From the NCBI RefSeq assembly GCF_002813455.1, contig NZ_PHHE01000001.1, forward strand, positions 3,206,001 through 3,270,000: a DNA stretch of 64,000 nucleotides, given 5' to 3'. A model generated the notes under the pieces. The model saw nothing but the letters and a program-made list of their open reading frames with translations, searched no databases and was not told the origin of the DNA. Every line of letters begins with the position of its first letter. Positions within the stretch are counted from its first letter, which is position 1. Positions 18,752 through 28,129 of the stretch are shown in pieces. This DNA is from Pseudomonas baetica. GTDB taxonomy: Bacteria > Pseudomonadota > Gammaproteobacteria > Pseudomonadales > Pseudomonadaceae. The position numbers and the translations under genes were made by a program.

Positions 18752-19830
18752 CGCTGAGTCACCTCACGCACCGACGTCGCCGAGCTACGCGTATCGATAC
18801 TCGCCTCCACCGACATCCCCACCCGCAGTCGCTCGGCCAGCGGCTGCCCCGGTGCCAGCACAATCTTCACCGGAATCCGCTGCACCACCTTGGTGAAGTT
18901 ACCGGTGGCGTTATCCGGTTTCACTGCCGCAAAGGTCACGCCAGTGGCCGGCGCGATGCTTTCGACGCTACCGTTCAGGGCTTCTCCACCGAGACTGTCG
19001 ACACGCACTTGCACTTGCTGCCCGGGCTGCACATCGGTCAGTTGCGTCTCCTGAAAGTTGGCCACCACATAGGCCTGCTGCAACGGTACCACCGCCAGCA
19101 GCTTGCTGCCCGGTGTCACATAGGCGCCGACGCGCACGGCGCGCTCGCCGACCATGCCGTCCTGCGGCGCGGTGATACGCGTGTAGGAGAGTTCGAAACT
19201 GGCGATTTCCAGCGCCGCTTGTGCGTGCTTCAACGTGCCTTCGGCGGCATCACGCTGCGCGGTGAGGACTTCGACCTGCTTGCGCTCGGCGGCCAGTTTT
19301 GCGCTTGCGGTGTCCAGCCGCGCGGAGGCCTGATCGATACGGGTACGGGCCTGTTGCGCGTTCTGCACGGTGCCGGCGCCGACGCCAGCGAGGTGGTTGT
19401 AGCGATTCAATTCCTGCTGGGCGAAGGCCATTTCAGCCTTGGCCGATACCACCGACGCCTGTGCCTGAGCGATCACCGAGGTCTGGCGTTCCAGCGTGGC
19501 TTTGGCGTTCTGCAACTGCGCACGGGCGACGAGGGTTTGCGCATCAGCCGCTTCGGCGGCAGCACGCAAATCGCGATCATCGATCAGCGCCAGCAACTGC
19601 CCGGCCTTCACCCGCTGGTTGTCTTCCACCAGCACTTCCTTGATGAACCCGGCCACGCGCGGCACCACCAAGGTGAAATCGGCGGAGACGAACGCATCGT
19701 TGGTGTTCTGCTGAGTACGTTTGCCAAACAGGCCGGGCACTGCCAGATACAACAGCACGCCTACAGCCAACGCTGCAGCGATAGCCACCGCAAGTTTTTG
19801 CTTTGCTTGAGTCGTCATAAAAATTTTCAT
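18748..19830 (-). CDS. EmrA/HlyD-family membrane-fusion protein
   Basis: Periplasmic adaptor for the DHA2 MFS pump. The 360-residue product has a single N-terminal helix (about 13-33), then NTNDAFVSADFTLVVPRVAGFIKEVLVEDNQ, the EmrA-type opening of the lipoyl half-domain, a long coiled-coil hairpin (about 90-205), the second lipoyl half (RITAPQDGMVGERAVRVG), and the beta-barrel (YVVANFQETQL). It follows the MFS gene by 15 bases and overlaps the NodT gene by 4. A second ATG 4 codons in (MTTQAK) is an alternative start; neither has a strong ribosome site. Confidence 0.93.
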   Translation of the reverse strand: MKIFMTTQAKQKLAVAIAAALAVGVLLYLAVPGLFGKRTQQNTNDAFVSADFTLVVPRVAGFIKEVLVEDNQRVKAGQLLALIDDRDLRAAAEAADAQTLVARAQLQNAKATLERQTSVIAQAQASVVSAKAEMAFAQQELNRYNHLAGVGAGTVQNAQQARTRIDQASARLDTASAKLAAERKQVEVLTAQRDAAEGTLKHAQAALEIASFELSYTRITAPQDGMVGERAVRVGAYVTPGSKLLAVVPLQQAYVVANFQETQLTDVQPGQQVQVRVDSLGGEALNGSVESIAPATGVTFAAVKPDNATGNFTKVVQRIPVKIVLAPGQPLAERLRVGMSVEASIDTRSSATSVREVTQR

Positions 19831-19845
19831 TGTTCAGTACCGCAA

Positions 19846-21384
19846 TCAGGTCGGTGCGCGCGGCGGGAAAATCCGCGTCGGCAGCCAGAAAATCAGCAGG
19901 ATCAGCGCTACCGCAACGCCAGCCATGCACACATAGAGATCAGAAGACGTCAGCACCACGGCCTGTTCGTGCAGACGATGGGCAAGGCCCGGATCGCTGC
20001 GGTCGGCCAACGGCGAATTGCCGAGGCTGTCGACCAGCATGGTCGAGTGAAAATGCAGACGCGCCGTGGTCAGCGCCTCGAGCATTCCGGTGGCGACCAC
20101 CGCCGCCAGACCTTTCACAGTGTTGAACCAGGCCGAGGCAAACGGCCCGTCCATTGGCTGGATGCTGCCGGTGGAGAGCATCAGCAGCGGCAGCACCGAC
20201 ATCGGCTGACCAAAGATCTGCAGCCATTGCAGGACGTAGAAATTGTCGCGAATCCACTCCGAAGTCAGCAGCGAGCCACCGAGGCAGGACAGCACCAGCA
20301 TGCTCAAGCCAATCCCGAGCACCCAGCGGCAATCGACCCAGCGCAGGTTGCACAGCGCCGCCACCAACGGCAGCGCAATCAACTGCGGCAACGCTGCGAT
20401 GAGCATGATCGGCGCGGTCTGCACCGGGCGATAACCCTGCACTTGCGCCAGATAGCTCGACGGAATCAACACCACCGCTTGCAGCACCACCAACACGCCG
20501 GCCAGGGTCATCAGCGCGAACGCCAGGTTGCGGATACCGAGCATCTGTAACTTGAAGAACGGAATCGGCTGCGACCACTCGTTGATCAGAAACGCCACCA
20601 GCAGCAGCGATCCGGAGCCGAGCAGCGCGCAGATCAGATTCGACTCGAACCAGTCCAGCCGATTGCCCTGCAACAGGCCGATCACCAGCATGCAGATTGC
20701 CGGAAAACCCAGCAGCAGGCCTTTCCAGTTGAACGCCTTGAGGCGCTCAAGGCGCAGCGGATCCTGCGGGATGCCGTAAGCCACCATGAGCATGGCAATC
20801 AGGCACGGCCCGATGATTTGCCAGAACGTCCATTGCCAGCCGATGTATTCGGTCCACAAACCGGCCAGCGGCGTACCGAGGCCCGGGCCGAAGGTGGCTG
20901 TCAGCGCGTAACCGGCCAGGCCATAAAGCTTGAAATTCGGCGGCAGAAATCGCAGGGCGACGGTCATCAGCATCGGCGGCAACGCGCCGCCAGCCAGACC
21001 TTGCAGGGTACGCATCAGCAGCAGGCTTTCGTAGTTCGGGGCGAATGGACTAAGCACACCGAGCAAGGTGAACAGACTGATCGCGCAGAGGGTGAAGCGG
21101 CGCAGCGAGAAGGTTACCGAGCACCACGGCGCGAACGCCATGGCTGCGACCGAGGTGGCGGTGTAGCTGGCCACCAGCCAGGTGCCTTCGTCGTAACCGA
21201 TGTTCAGCGCGCCGCGGATGTCGGCCAGGGCGACCTTGGTCACCATCTCGTTCAGGCCCGATACCAGCACCGCGATCAGCACGCCGACCAGACCGATGAT
21301 GATCCGTGCCCCGAACGCCGGTGGCGTGGCCGCCGTCGCCGGGCTGGCCGCGACCGTTGGCGCCGGGACCGTCAGGGAGGTCAT
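19846..21384 (-). CDS. DHA2-family MFS multidrug transporter (EmrB-like)
   Basis: A 512-residue drug:H+ antiporter with about 14 predicted helices. Motifs include the DHA2 motif-A-like loop after helix 2 (TLRRFTLCAISLF), the motif-C-like G-P-G-L-G-T-P-L-A-G-x-W in helix 5, and an N-terminal region that opens at helix 1 with VGVLIAVLVSGLNEMVTKVALADIRGAL. The start has CCGGAG 9 bases upstream. It is the first gene of the MFS-EmrA-NodT operon. The LysR-type gene 219 bases upstream, in the same direction, is the likely regulator. Substrates are unknown. Confidence 0.93.
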   Translation of the reverse strand: MTSLTVPAPTVAASPATAATPPAFGARIIIGLVGVLIAVLVSGLNEMVTKVALADIRGALNIGYDEGTWLVASYTATSVAAMAFAPWCSVTFSLRRFTLCAISLFTLLGVLSPFAPNYESLLLMRTLQGLAGGALPPMLMTVALRFLPPNFKLYGLAGYALTATFGPGLGTPLAGLWTEYIGWQWTFWQIIGPCLIAMLMVAYGIPQDPLRLERLKAFNWKGLLLGFPAICMLVIGLLQGNRLDWFESNLICALLGSGSLLLVAFLINEWSQPIPFFKLQMLGIRNLAFALMTLAGVLVVLQAVVLIPSSYLAQVQGYRPVQTAPIMLIAALPQLIALPLVAALCNLRWVDCRWVLGIGLSMLVLSCLGGSLLTSEWIRDNFYVLQWLQIFGQPMSVLPLLMLSTGSIQPMDGPFASAWFNTVKGLAAVVATGMLEALTTARLHFHSTMLVDSLGNSPLADRSDPGLAHRLHEQAVVLTSSDLYVCMAGVAVALILLIFWLPTRIFPPRAPT

Positions 21385-21497
21385 GAATGCAAACTCCGGA
21401 GGGAAAAATACCGGAGCATATTAGTCGGGCTTAGTGCTGACGAAAATTGACTTATTGGCAGGTTATAAGTGCGCCTGACGCAGCAATGAGGATCCCC

Positions 21498-21587
21498 TGT
21501 GGGAGCGGACTTGCTCGCGAAAGCGGTGGGTCATTCAACCTGTGCATTGCCTGACACGACGCCTTCGGGAGCAAGCCCCCTCCCACA
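21498..21587. repeat. Divergent REPIN in reversed orientation
   Basis: Outer ends are TGTGGGAGC...GCTCCCACA-type, i.e. the arms point the other way from the other REPINs, with several mismatches (GCGGACTTGCTCGCGAA; TTCGGGAGCAAGCCCCC). It is between the LysR-type gene and the MFS gene, next to the MFS promoter region. Confidence 0.75.
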
Positions 21588-21603
21588 AGGATTCGGTGTG
21601 GCT

Positions 21604-22530
21604 TCAGGGTTGCGCGGCAAGCCAGGTCTCATCACAGCAAGTCTTGAGGGTTTCACGCAGCCAGCGGTGCGCCGGATCCTTGTCGAAACGCGGATGCCAG
21701 GCCTGAGTCAGCATCAACGTCGGCAGCGGAATCGGCAGATCGAACGAACGCAGTTTCAAGCCCAGTCGCCGCACACTCAGCAGCGCTTCCTTGGGCACCG
21801 GCAGGATCAGGTCGGAATCCGGCAAGGCAAACATCGCCGCATGGAAACTCGGCGCAATCACCGCCACCCGCCGCTCCAGACCCAAGGCGTTCAACGCCGT
21901 GTCGATGGGCCCGCGGGCGATGCCACGGCGCGACATGCTGATATGGGAGAACCCGGCGTAGCGCTCAGCGGTGATTTCGCCGTCGAGCAGTGGATGATCC
22001 TCGCGCACCAGACCAACAAAATGCGTGGAAAACAGGTTCTGGACTTTGACTTCCGGGGTCACCGGGCGGGTGTTGCTGACGCTCAGGTCGATCCGCCCTT
22101 CGCGTAGCGCTTCATCGTCGCCATCGCCTTCCGGGACAAAGCGCAGCTCACAGTGCGGTGCCTGCTGGTCGAGCGTGTCGAACAGTTTGCCGCCGTACAC
22201 ACCGATGAAAAAATCGTTGGCGCGGATGCTGAAGCGGCGGCGCAAACTGCTCAACTCCACGGTGTCCGCCGAGCGGAACAAAAGCGCAGCCTGTTCGACC
22301 ACGTCGCGCACCTGTTCGCGCAATTCCAATGCCTTGGGGGTCGGCACCAGGCCCCGACCGGCGCGCACCAGAATCGGATCACCGATGGCTTCGCGAATCC
22401 GCGTCAGGGTCCGACTCATGGCCGCAGGGCTGAGGTTCATCCGCCGCGCCGCGCCAACCACGCTGCCCTCGTCGAGCAAGGCGTCGAGGGCGACCAGAAG
22501 GTTCATGTCCGGGAGTTGCATGCTGAGCAC
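21604..22530 (-). CDS. LysR-family transcriptional regulator
   Basis: A 308-residue LysR regulator. The HTH is at about 14-45 (LDEGSVVGAARRMNLSPAAMSRTLTRIREAIGDPI), in the NahR/NodD-like subclass with DMNLLVALDALL at the start. The effector domain runs from about 95 to 300. It is oriented with, and upstream of, the MFS pump operon; a divergent target is absent, so local control of the pump is the simplest inference. The start could be the ATG at 22530 or at 22521. Confidence 0.92.
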   Translation of the reverse strand: MLSMQLPDMNLLVALDALLDEGSVVGAARRMNLSPAAMSRTLTRIREAIGDPILVRAGRGLVPTPKALELREQVRDVVEQAALLFRSADTVELSSLRRRFSIRANDFFIGVYGGKLFDTLDQQAPHCELRFVPEGDGDDEALREGRIDLSVSNTRPVTPEVKVQNLFSTHFVGLVREDHPLLDGEITAERYAGFSHISMSRRGIARGPIDTALNALGLERRVAVIAPSFHAAMFALPDSDLILPVPKEALLSVRRLGLKLRSFDLPIPLPTLMLTQAWHPRFDKDPAHRWLRETLKTCCDETWLAAQP

Positions 22531-22606
22531 TCTTGGTTGATCTGGATTGATCTGCGCGCAATGCTAGCAAACATTCAGCTAATGAGGCGGTGGCCGGACC
22601 GACGCT

Positions 22607-22671
22607 TTCGCGAGCAGGCTCGCTCCCACATGGGAATGCATTTCAAATGTGGGAGCGAGCCTGCTCGCGAA
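22607..22671. repeat. REPIN
   Basis: Inverted REP arms (TTCGCGAGCAGGCTCG... / ...CCTGCTCGCGAA) with a 17-base spacer, between the importer operon's last stop and the LysR-type gene. Confidence 0.92.
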
Positions 22672-22694
22672 GGGGCCGGTCGGAGCGCCACAAA

Positions 22695-23561
22695 TCAGCG
22701 CTGCATACCCCAACGCTTCACCGTCACCCGCTCCAGCGTGTCAAACACCAGATTCTCCACCAGCAAGCCAATCAGAATCACCACCGCCAATCCGGCAAAC
22801 ACCTTGTCGGTATACAGCTCATTGCGATTTTGAAAGATGTACCACCCCAAACCACCCTTGCCACTGGTCGCGCCGAACACCAACTCAGCCGCGATCAACG
22901 TGCGCCAGGCAAACGCCCAGCCAATCTTCAAACCGGCAAGAATCGACGGCAACGCCGCAGGAATCAGGATGAACAGCACAAAACGCATGCCCTTGAGCCC
23001 ATAGTTGCGCCCGGCCATGCGCAGGGTTTCCGACACACCGAGAAAACCGGCATAGGTGTTCAGCGCCAGCGCCCACAGCACCGAATGCACCAGCACGAAA
23101 ATCAGGCTGTTCTGCCCCAGCCCGAACCACAGCAAGGCCAGCGGCAACAGGGCGATTGCCGGCAGCGGGTTGAACATCGACGTCAGCGTGCTTAACAGAT
23201 CGCGACCAAACTGGGTCGATACCGCCAGCGTAGTCAGGGCGAAAGCCAGGACGATGCCGATCAGGTAACCCTTGAGCAGCACCACCAGCGATATCCACAC
23301 CTTGCCCAGCAACTCGCCACTGAGCAGCCCGTCGTACAGCGCATGACTGGTCTGGACAAAACTCGGTAGCAGCAGATCGTTGTTCTGCACCCGGGCAACG
23401 ATTTCCCACAGCACCGCGAGCAAAATCAGGATCAGGCTTTTGCGCAGCCAGCCCTGTTGCCACAGCCGTTGGCCGAGGGGTAATTCGCGCTCGACCGGCA
23501 CGCTGGTCAGCGGCTCCAGCACGGTTTCGAATTCTTGTCGTACAGATGATGAATGGCTCAT
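22695..23561 (-). CDS. ABC importer permease, TauC/SsuC type
   Basis: Inner-membrane subunit of a sulfonate/nitrate/taurine-class ABC importer. About six helices; the EAA loop reads A-G-R-N-Y-G-L-K-G...I-L-I-P-A-A-L-P-S-I-L-A-G-L-K-I-G, with the typical W-A-F-A-W-R-T-L-I-A-A-E-L following. The frame opens at 23585, but the ATG at 23561 has GGAG 9 bases upstream and is the likely start (288 residues). It is the last gene of the dioxygenase-SBP-ATPase-permease operon. Confidence 0.93.
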   Translation of the reverse strand: MSHSSSVRQEFETVLEPLTSVPVERELPLGQRLWQQGWLRKSLILILLAVLWEIVARVQNNDLLLPSFVQTSHALYDGLLSGELLGKVWISLVVLLKGYLIGIVLAFALTTLAVSTQFGRDLLSTLTSMFNPLPAIALLPLALLWFGLGQNSLIFVLVHSVLWALALNTYAGFLGVSETLRMAGRNYGLKGMRFVLFILIPAALPSILAGLKIGWAFAWRTLIAAELVFGATSGKGGLGWYIFQNRNELYTDKVFAGLAVVILIGLLVENLVFDTLERVTVKRWGMQR

Positions 23562-23581
23562 CGGGCAATTCTCCAGGCCGC

Positions 23582-24442
23582 TCAATAAGCGATGCGAATG
23601 TCGTTGAAGTCGTGGTCGCGCTCGGTTTCCGGCGACTGACCTTCATCGAACAACAGCCGATGAATGCGCCGCGCCGATTCCTGAAACGCCACTCCGCCAA
23701 GGCTTTGCAGGTTGTATTGATGGCTGTGCACCTCCGCCCTCACCCGCCCCGGATGCGGCGACAGCAACAAGATGCGATTGCCGACCACCAGCGCCTCTTC
23801 AATCGAATGCGTAACGAACAACAGGGTGAAGCGCACCTCCTCCCAGAGCAGCAGCAATTCCTCCTGCATCTTGCGCCGGGTCAACGCGTCCAGCGCGGCG
23901 AACGGCTCGTCCATCAGGAGGATTTTCGGCTGCATCGCCAGCGCCCGGGCAATCGCCACCCGCGCCTTCATGCCGCCGGAAAGCGTGTGCGGATAGGCAT
24001 CGGCAAACGCTGCCAGCCCGACCTTTTCCAGATAGTGCAGCGCACGTTCTTCAGCTTCCGTTTTCTTCAGCGTGCGCGAAGCGAGCAGTGGAAACATCAC
24101 ATTCTGTTTGACGGTTTTCCACGGCGGCAGTTGATCGAATTCCTGAAACACCACGATCCGGTCTGGCCCCGGCGCATCGACGCGCCGGCCTTGCAGGCGG
24201 ATCTCGCCTTCGCAAGGTGCAATGAATCCGGCGACGGCTTTTAACAAGGTCGATTTACCGCAGCCGGACGGACCGAGTAGTACAAAGCGATCCTGCTGAT
24301 CGACTTCGAAACTGACTTGGTGGGTGGCACGTACCACCCGTTGCGGCGTGCGGTATTCGAGGCTGACTTGATCCACCGCCAGCAGCGCTTGCGTGCTGGC
24401 GACCGGGTTGCTGGCCGCGTGGCCTTGCAAAGGGGCGTTCAT
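23582..24442 (-). CDS. ABC importer ATPase, TauB/SsuB type
   Basis: Nucleotide-binding subunit. Walker A is GPSGCGKST, the signature is LSGGMKARVAIARA, Walker B is ILLMDEPFAALD, and the H-loop is VTHSIEEAL. The frame opens at 24496, but the ATG at 24442, 5 bases past the binding-protein stop with GGGAGC upstream, is preferred (286 residues). Gene order and overlap tie it to the permease (stop just upstream of the permease start). Confidence 0.94.
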   Translation of the reverse strand: MNAPLQGHAASNPVASTQALLAVDQVSLEYRTPQRVVRATHQVSFEVDQQDRFVLLGPSGCGKSTLLKAVAGFIAPCEGEIRLQGRRVDAPGPDRIVVFQEFDQLPPWKTVKQNVMFPLLASRTLKKTEAEERALHYLEKVGLAAFADAYPHTLSGGMKARVAIARALAMQPKILLMDEPFAALDALTRRKMQEELLLLWEEVRFTLLFVTHSIEEALVVGNRILLLSPHPGRVRAEVHSHQYNLQSLGGVAFQESARRIHRLLFDEGQSPETERDHDFNDIRIAY

Positions 24443-24447
24443 CTCGA

Positions 24448-25473
24448 TCAGCTCCCTTGCAACGGTTTGGCGTCCTGGAAGAAGTAGTCCTTCCACGATT
24501 CAGGCTTGTTCTTGATGGCGCCAACGCGGTAGAGGAATTCCGCCAGTGGGTAGGTATTTTTTGGCGTGACGCTGAATTCGAATTGCGGGTTGTCGATGAT
24601 TTTCAGCAAGGCGGCGCGGTCGATCTTGGCTTTGGTCACGCGGATGTAAGTGTCGGCTGCCGCACCCTTATCGTTCTGGGCGAATTGCGCGGCTTCGGTC
24701 AGTGCTTCGACGAAGGCTTTGTAGGTCTTCGGGTTTTCGTTACGGAATTTCTCGGTGGCGAACAGCACGGTCGGCGAGTTCGGCCCGAGCAGGTCGTAGG
24801 TGTTAAGCACGACATGCACGTTCGGATTTTCCAGCGCCTGATCCTGGAACGGTGGATTGGAGAAATGCCCGGTCAACTCGGTGCCGCCAGCGATCAGCGC
24901 AGCGGTCGCGTCCGGGTGTGGAACGGCGATGGTGTACTTGTCGAGGCGATTGAACTCCTTGTCGCCCCATTGCTTGGCGGCCGCGTATTGCAGGAAACGC
25001 GACTGCACGGAAACACCCACCGCCGGCACCGCGATGCGATCCTTCTCGGTGAAGTCAGCAATGGTTTTGACCTTCGGATTGTTGCTCACCAAGTAGTAAG
25101 GAAAGTTGCCCAACGAGGCCACGGCTTTGACGTTCTGTTTGCCGTGGGTACGATCCCAGATGGTCAGCAACGGCCCGACGCCGGCTCCAGCAATGTCGAT
25201 GGAGCCGGACAACAGCGCATCGTTGACCGCTGCGCCACCGGACAACTGCGTCCAGTCGACCTTGATGTCGAGGCCTTCCTGCTTGCCGTACTTCTCGATC
25301 AGGCCCTGATCGCGCACCACGTTGAGCAATAAATAGACAATGCCGAACTGTTCGGCAATGCGGATTTCACCTTCGGCGTGGGCCACGGCCGGCGCTACCA
25401 GACTGCCGGCGAGCAGGCTGAAACCCAGGCCAATAGCGGCGGCCAGCGGAGCAAAAGAAAGACGTTTGGACAT
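24448..25473 (-). CDS. ABC importer substrate-binding protein (NitT/TauT class)
   Basis: A 341-residue periplasmic binding protein. A Sec signal covers about residues 1-33 (cleavage after AHA-E). The mature part has the NMT1/ThiY-like fold pattern: EIRIAEQFGIVYL, the G-G-A-A-V-N-D-A-L-L-S-G-S-I-D-I-A-G-A-G loop that contacts the ligand anion, and FPYYLVSN. The fold class binds taurine, sulfonates, nitrate or sulfate esters. With a TauD-type dioxygenase as first gene of the operon, an organosulfur ligand is the best inference. It is not a close match to canonical TauA, so I give no symbol. Confidence 0.88.
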   Translation of the reverse strand: MSKRLSFAPLAAAIGLGFSLLAGSLVAPAVAHAEGEIRIAEQFGIVYLLLNVVRDQGLIEKYGKQEGLDIKVDWTQLSGGAAVNDALLSGSIDIAGAGVGPLLTIWDRTHGKQNVKAVASLGNFPYYLVSNNPKVKTIADFTEKDRIAVPAVGVSVQSRFLQYAAAKQWGDKEFNRLDKYTIAVPHPDATAALIAGGTELTGHFSNPPFQDQALENPNVHVVLNTYDLLGPNSPTVLFATEKFRNENPKTYKAFVEALTEAAQFAQNDKGAAADTYIRVTKAKIDRAALLKIIDNPQFEFSVTPKNTYPLAEFLYRVGAIKNKPESWKDYFFQDAKPLQGS

Positions 25474-25491
25474 GATCGAATCTCCGGCAAA

Positions 25492-26388
25492 TCAGAAAGG
25501 CGCGTCGCCCTGAATGGTCGTGCGAAACAGCTTGCGGCGCAGGTGCGCGGGGCAACCGGCGGCGAGATGGATCAGCGAGCGGTTGTCCCAGAACACCATG
25601 TCGTGGGGCTGCCATTGGTGGCGGTAGATGTTTTGCGGCAAAACGCTGTGGGCGTAGAGCTCGGCGAGCAGCTGTTTGCTCTCGTCTTCGGGCAGGCCAA
25701 CGATGCGCGTGGTGAAGCCTTCACTGACAAACAAGGCCTTGCGGCCGTTTTCCGGATGGGTGCGCACGATCGGATGGACCACTTCGGCGACCTGAGCCAG
25801 TTGCTCGGGGGTCAGGGTCGGGCGCCAGTTGCCTTCGAATTTGGTTTCGCTGTAACGCGCGGTGTAGGAATGCGCGGCGGAGCGACCTTCGACCGCTTTA
25901 CGCAGCGCTTCAGGCAGGTTGTCCCAGGCCCTGTGCATGTCGGCGAACAGGGTGTCGCCGCCCTCGGACGGCAGTTCCTGCGCATGCAGCATCGAGCCGA
26001 GGCTCGGCAGCTCTTTATAGGAAAGGTCGGAGTGCCAGAATTTGCCGGCATCGCCCAGGCCGATGTTCTGGCCGTTTTCGACGATGTTGGAAACGATGAG
26101 GATTTCCGGGTGATTGGCCAGCAGGAACTGCTTGAGCACATGGATCTGCAACACGCCGAAGCGGCGGCTGAAATCGATCTGCTGTTGCGGGGTGATGCGC
26201 TGGTCGCGGAACACCACGACGTGGTGATCCAGATGCGCGCGGTGGATGCGCGCGAAGTCCTGGTCGTTGACCGGGCGGGTTAGGTCCAGACCAATGATCT
26301 CGGCGCCGACGGCACCGCTGAACGGGCGAATCTCGAAGGTTTGCGGCGCGGCGATCGCGGCGCTTGGGGTGGCAGTGGCTGCGGACAT
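25492..26388 (-). CDS. TauD/TfdA-family 2-oxoglutarate dioxygenase
   Basis: Non-haem Fe(II)/2-oxoglutarate dioxygenase of 298 residues. The iron triad is visible: W-H-S-D (His and Asp of H-x-D, about residues 138-140) and the distal His in N-R-S-L-I-H-L-A-A; the 2-oxoglutarate Arg is in LRRKLFRTTIQGDAP. Family members oxidise taurine or alkylsulfates to release sulfite or sulfate. It is the first gene of an importer operon, like atsK/tauD arrangements, so it probably acts on the imported compound. The exact substrate is uncertain. GGGAG lies 8 bases before the ATG. Confidence 0.93.
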   Translation of the reverse strand: MSAATATPSAAIAAPQTFEIRPFSGAVGAEIIGLDLTRPVNDQDFARIHRAHLDHHVVVFRDQRITPQQQIDFSRRFGVLQIHVLKQFLLANHPEILIVSNIVENGQNIGLGDAGKFWHSDLSYKELPSLGSMLHAQELPSEGGDTLFADMHRAWDNLPEALRKAVEGRSAAHSYTARYSETKFEGNWRPTLTPEQLAQVAEVVHPIVRTHPENGRKALFVSEGFTTRIVGLPEDESKQLLAELYAHSVLPQNIYRHQWQPHDMVFWDNRSLIHLAAGCPAHLRRKLFRTTIQGDAPF

Positions 26389-26761
26389 CTTTCAATCTCC
26401 CACGCACGGCGCGCTCAAGGGCGCGCGCGTCGATCAGAAACTCACGCTGGATTGCGTGTTGGTTCAGGTCGTGCGGCGCGCCGATTGGTCGGCAGGTACG
26501 CAGGAGATTGACTTTAAAGCTATAAGAACTGGAAATTAAATACCGTTAATGAATAACGATATGGCGGTTGGTGAGGAATGGACTGGTTGGTGAGTGACGA
26601 TTTGTGTCACTTACTGACGGAGTTGCGGTTATTTTGCCGACGCCTTCGCGAGCAAGCCCGCTCCCACAGTGGATCCCTGTCGAACACGAAATTCGTGTCC
26701 AATGAAGATCAAATGTGGGAGCGGGCTTGCTCGCGAAGAGGCCATCAGCCGCGCTGAAGAT
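26389..26761. other. Intergenic region between the organosulfur operon and lapC, with a REPIN
   Basis: It holds the promoter region of the dioxygenase operon (26389-26640; no clear -35/-10 can be assigned) and a REPIN at 26645-26737 whose spacer carries a further small hairpin (GAACACGAAATTCGTGTCC). No gene is supported. Confidence 0.7.
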
Positions 26762-28129
26762 CTAGCGCTCGTGCAACGCCTCGGCCCGCGCGCGAATGAT
26801 CGGCTTGAGCAGATAACTCAACACCGACTTCTTGCCGGTGATGATGTCCACCGACGCGACCATCCCCGGAATGATCAGCAACGGCTTCTCATCGGTGCCC
26901 AGGTGGCTGCGCTCGGTGCGCACCTTGATGATGTAGTAGGTGGTTTTCTTGTCTTCGTCGGTGATGGTGTCGGCGCCGATCTGCTCAAGCTGAGCCTTCA
27001 GCCCGCCGTAGATGGTGTAGTCATACGCGGTGAATTTCACGATCGCTTCCTGCCCCGGATGCAGGAACGCGATGTCCTGCGGGCGGATCTTGGCTTCGAC
27101 CAGCAAGGTGTCATCCAGCGGCACGATTTCGACCATGTCGCTGCCCGGCTGGATCACGCCACCGATGGTGTTGACCAGCAGTTTGTTGACGATACCGCGT
27201 ACTGGCGAGGTGACCAGCGTGCGGCTGACCCGGTCTTCCAGGGCCTTGCCGGTGGCTTGGGCCTTGTTCAGGTCGGTGCGGGCTTCGTTGAGCTGGGTCA
27301 GGGCTTCGCTGCGGAATTTGCCGCGGGTCTCGTCGATCTTGCGCTGTACTTCCTTGATCGCCGATTCGGCGCGCGGGATCGCCAAGGTCGTCGCATCAAG
27401 CTGGCCGCGGGTTTCCACTTCGGCACGCTTGAGCCGCAAGACTTCCACCGGAGAGACTGCGCCCTGCGCGACCAGCGGCTCGGACATGTTGATTTCCTGG
27501 CGTTGCAGCCCGAGTTGCTGGCGGTATTGCGCCTGTTTCGAGGTGAATTCGCGCAACTCCTGCTGACGCTGGATCAACTGCTCCTGCAAGCCGCCGATCT
27601 CGTCGTGCAACTGCTGGCGGCGGCTGATGTACAAGGATTCTTCGCTCTTGGCCTGACCCGGTACCGCTTTGACCACGTCTTCCGGGAAATTCAGCGGACG
27701 GTCATCGACCTCGGCGCTCAGACGCTCGACCCGCAGCAGCATCGACTGCCGATCAGCTTCGGTTTCGCCGACGTTGGAGGCAAATCGCGTGTCGTCGAGA
27801 CGAATCAGCGGTGCGCCGGCTTCGACGATCTGACCTTCCTTGACGAACAGTTCGGCGACGATGCCGCCCTCAAGGTTCTGGATTTTCTGGATCTTCGACG
27901 AGGGTATTGCCTTGCCATCGCCCTTGGTCACTTCGTCGATCACGGCGAAGTTGGCCCAGAGCATGAGGAAGACGAAGAAGCCGATGATCGCCCAGATCGT
28001 CAGGCGCACGACGCGCGGGGCGTCCTCGATCAGCGCCTTGTTGACCTCCGGCAGCGGCTGGCCCTGCAGTGAAGCAGAGCCTTTGAAGTAGCGACGGATC
28101 GAATCCTTGAAACCCGACTTAAGCAACAC
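26762..28129 (-). CDS. lapC: LapC, type I secretion membrane-fusion protein
   Basis: HlyD-family adaptor of the LapEBC exporter. The 455-residue product has one transmembrane helix (about 42-62), the AIPSSKIQKIQNLEGGIVAELFV lipoyl half, coiled coils (about 110-310), the second half TSPVRGIVNKL, and the C-terminal HlyD region (DITDEDKKTTYYIIKVRT-like, ending in the G-M-V-A-S-V-D-I-I-T-G-K-K-S hallmark). The start is GTG at 28129 and overlaps the lapB end by 11 bases. It links LapB to LapE to export LapA, the giant adhesin encoded divergently. Confidence 0.94.
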   Translation of the reverse strand: MLLKSGFKDSIRRYFKGSASLQGQPLPEVNKALIEDAPRVVRLTIWAIIGFFVFLMLWANFAVIDEVTKGDGKAIPSSKIQKIQNLEGGIVAELFVKEGQIVEAGAPLIRLDDTRFASNVGETEADRQSMLLRVERLSAEVDDRPLNFPEDVVKAVPGQAKSEESLYISRRQQLHDEIGGLQEQLIQRQQELREFTSKQAQYRQQLGLQRQEINMSEPLVAQGAVSPVEVLRLKRAEVETRGQLDATTLAIPRAESAIKEVQRKIDETRGKFRSEALTQLNEARTDLNKAQATGKALEDRVSRTLVTSPVRGIVNKLLVNTIGGVIQPGSDMVEIVPLDDTLLVEAKIRPQDIAFLHPGQEAIVKFTAYDYTIYGGLKAQLEQIGADTITDEDKKTTYYIIKVRTERSHLGTDEKPLLIIPGMVASVDIITGKKSVLSYLLKPIIRARAEALHER

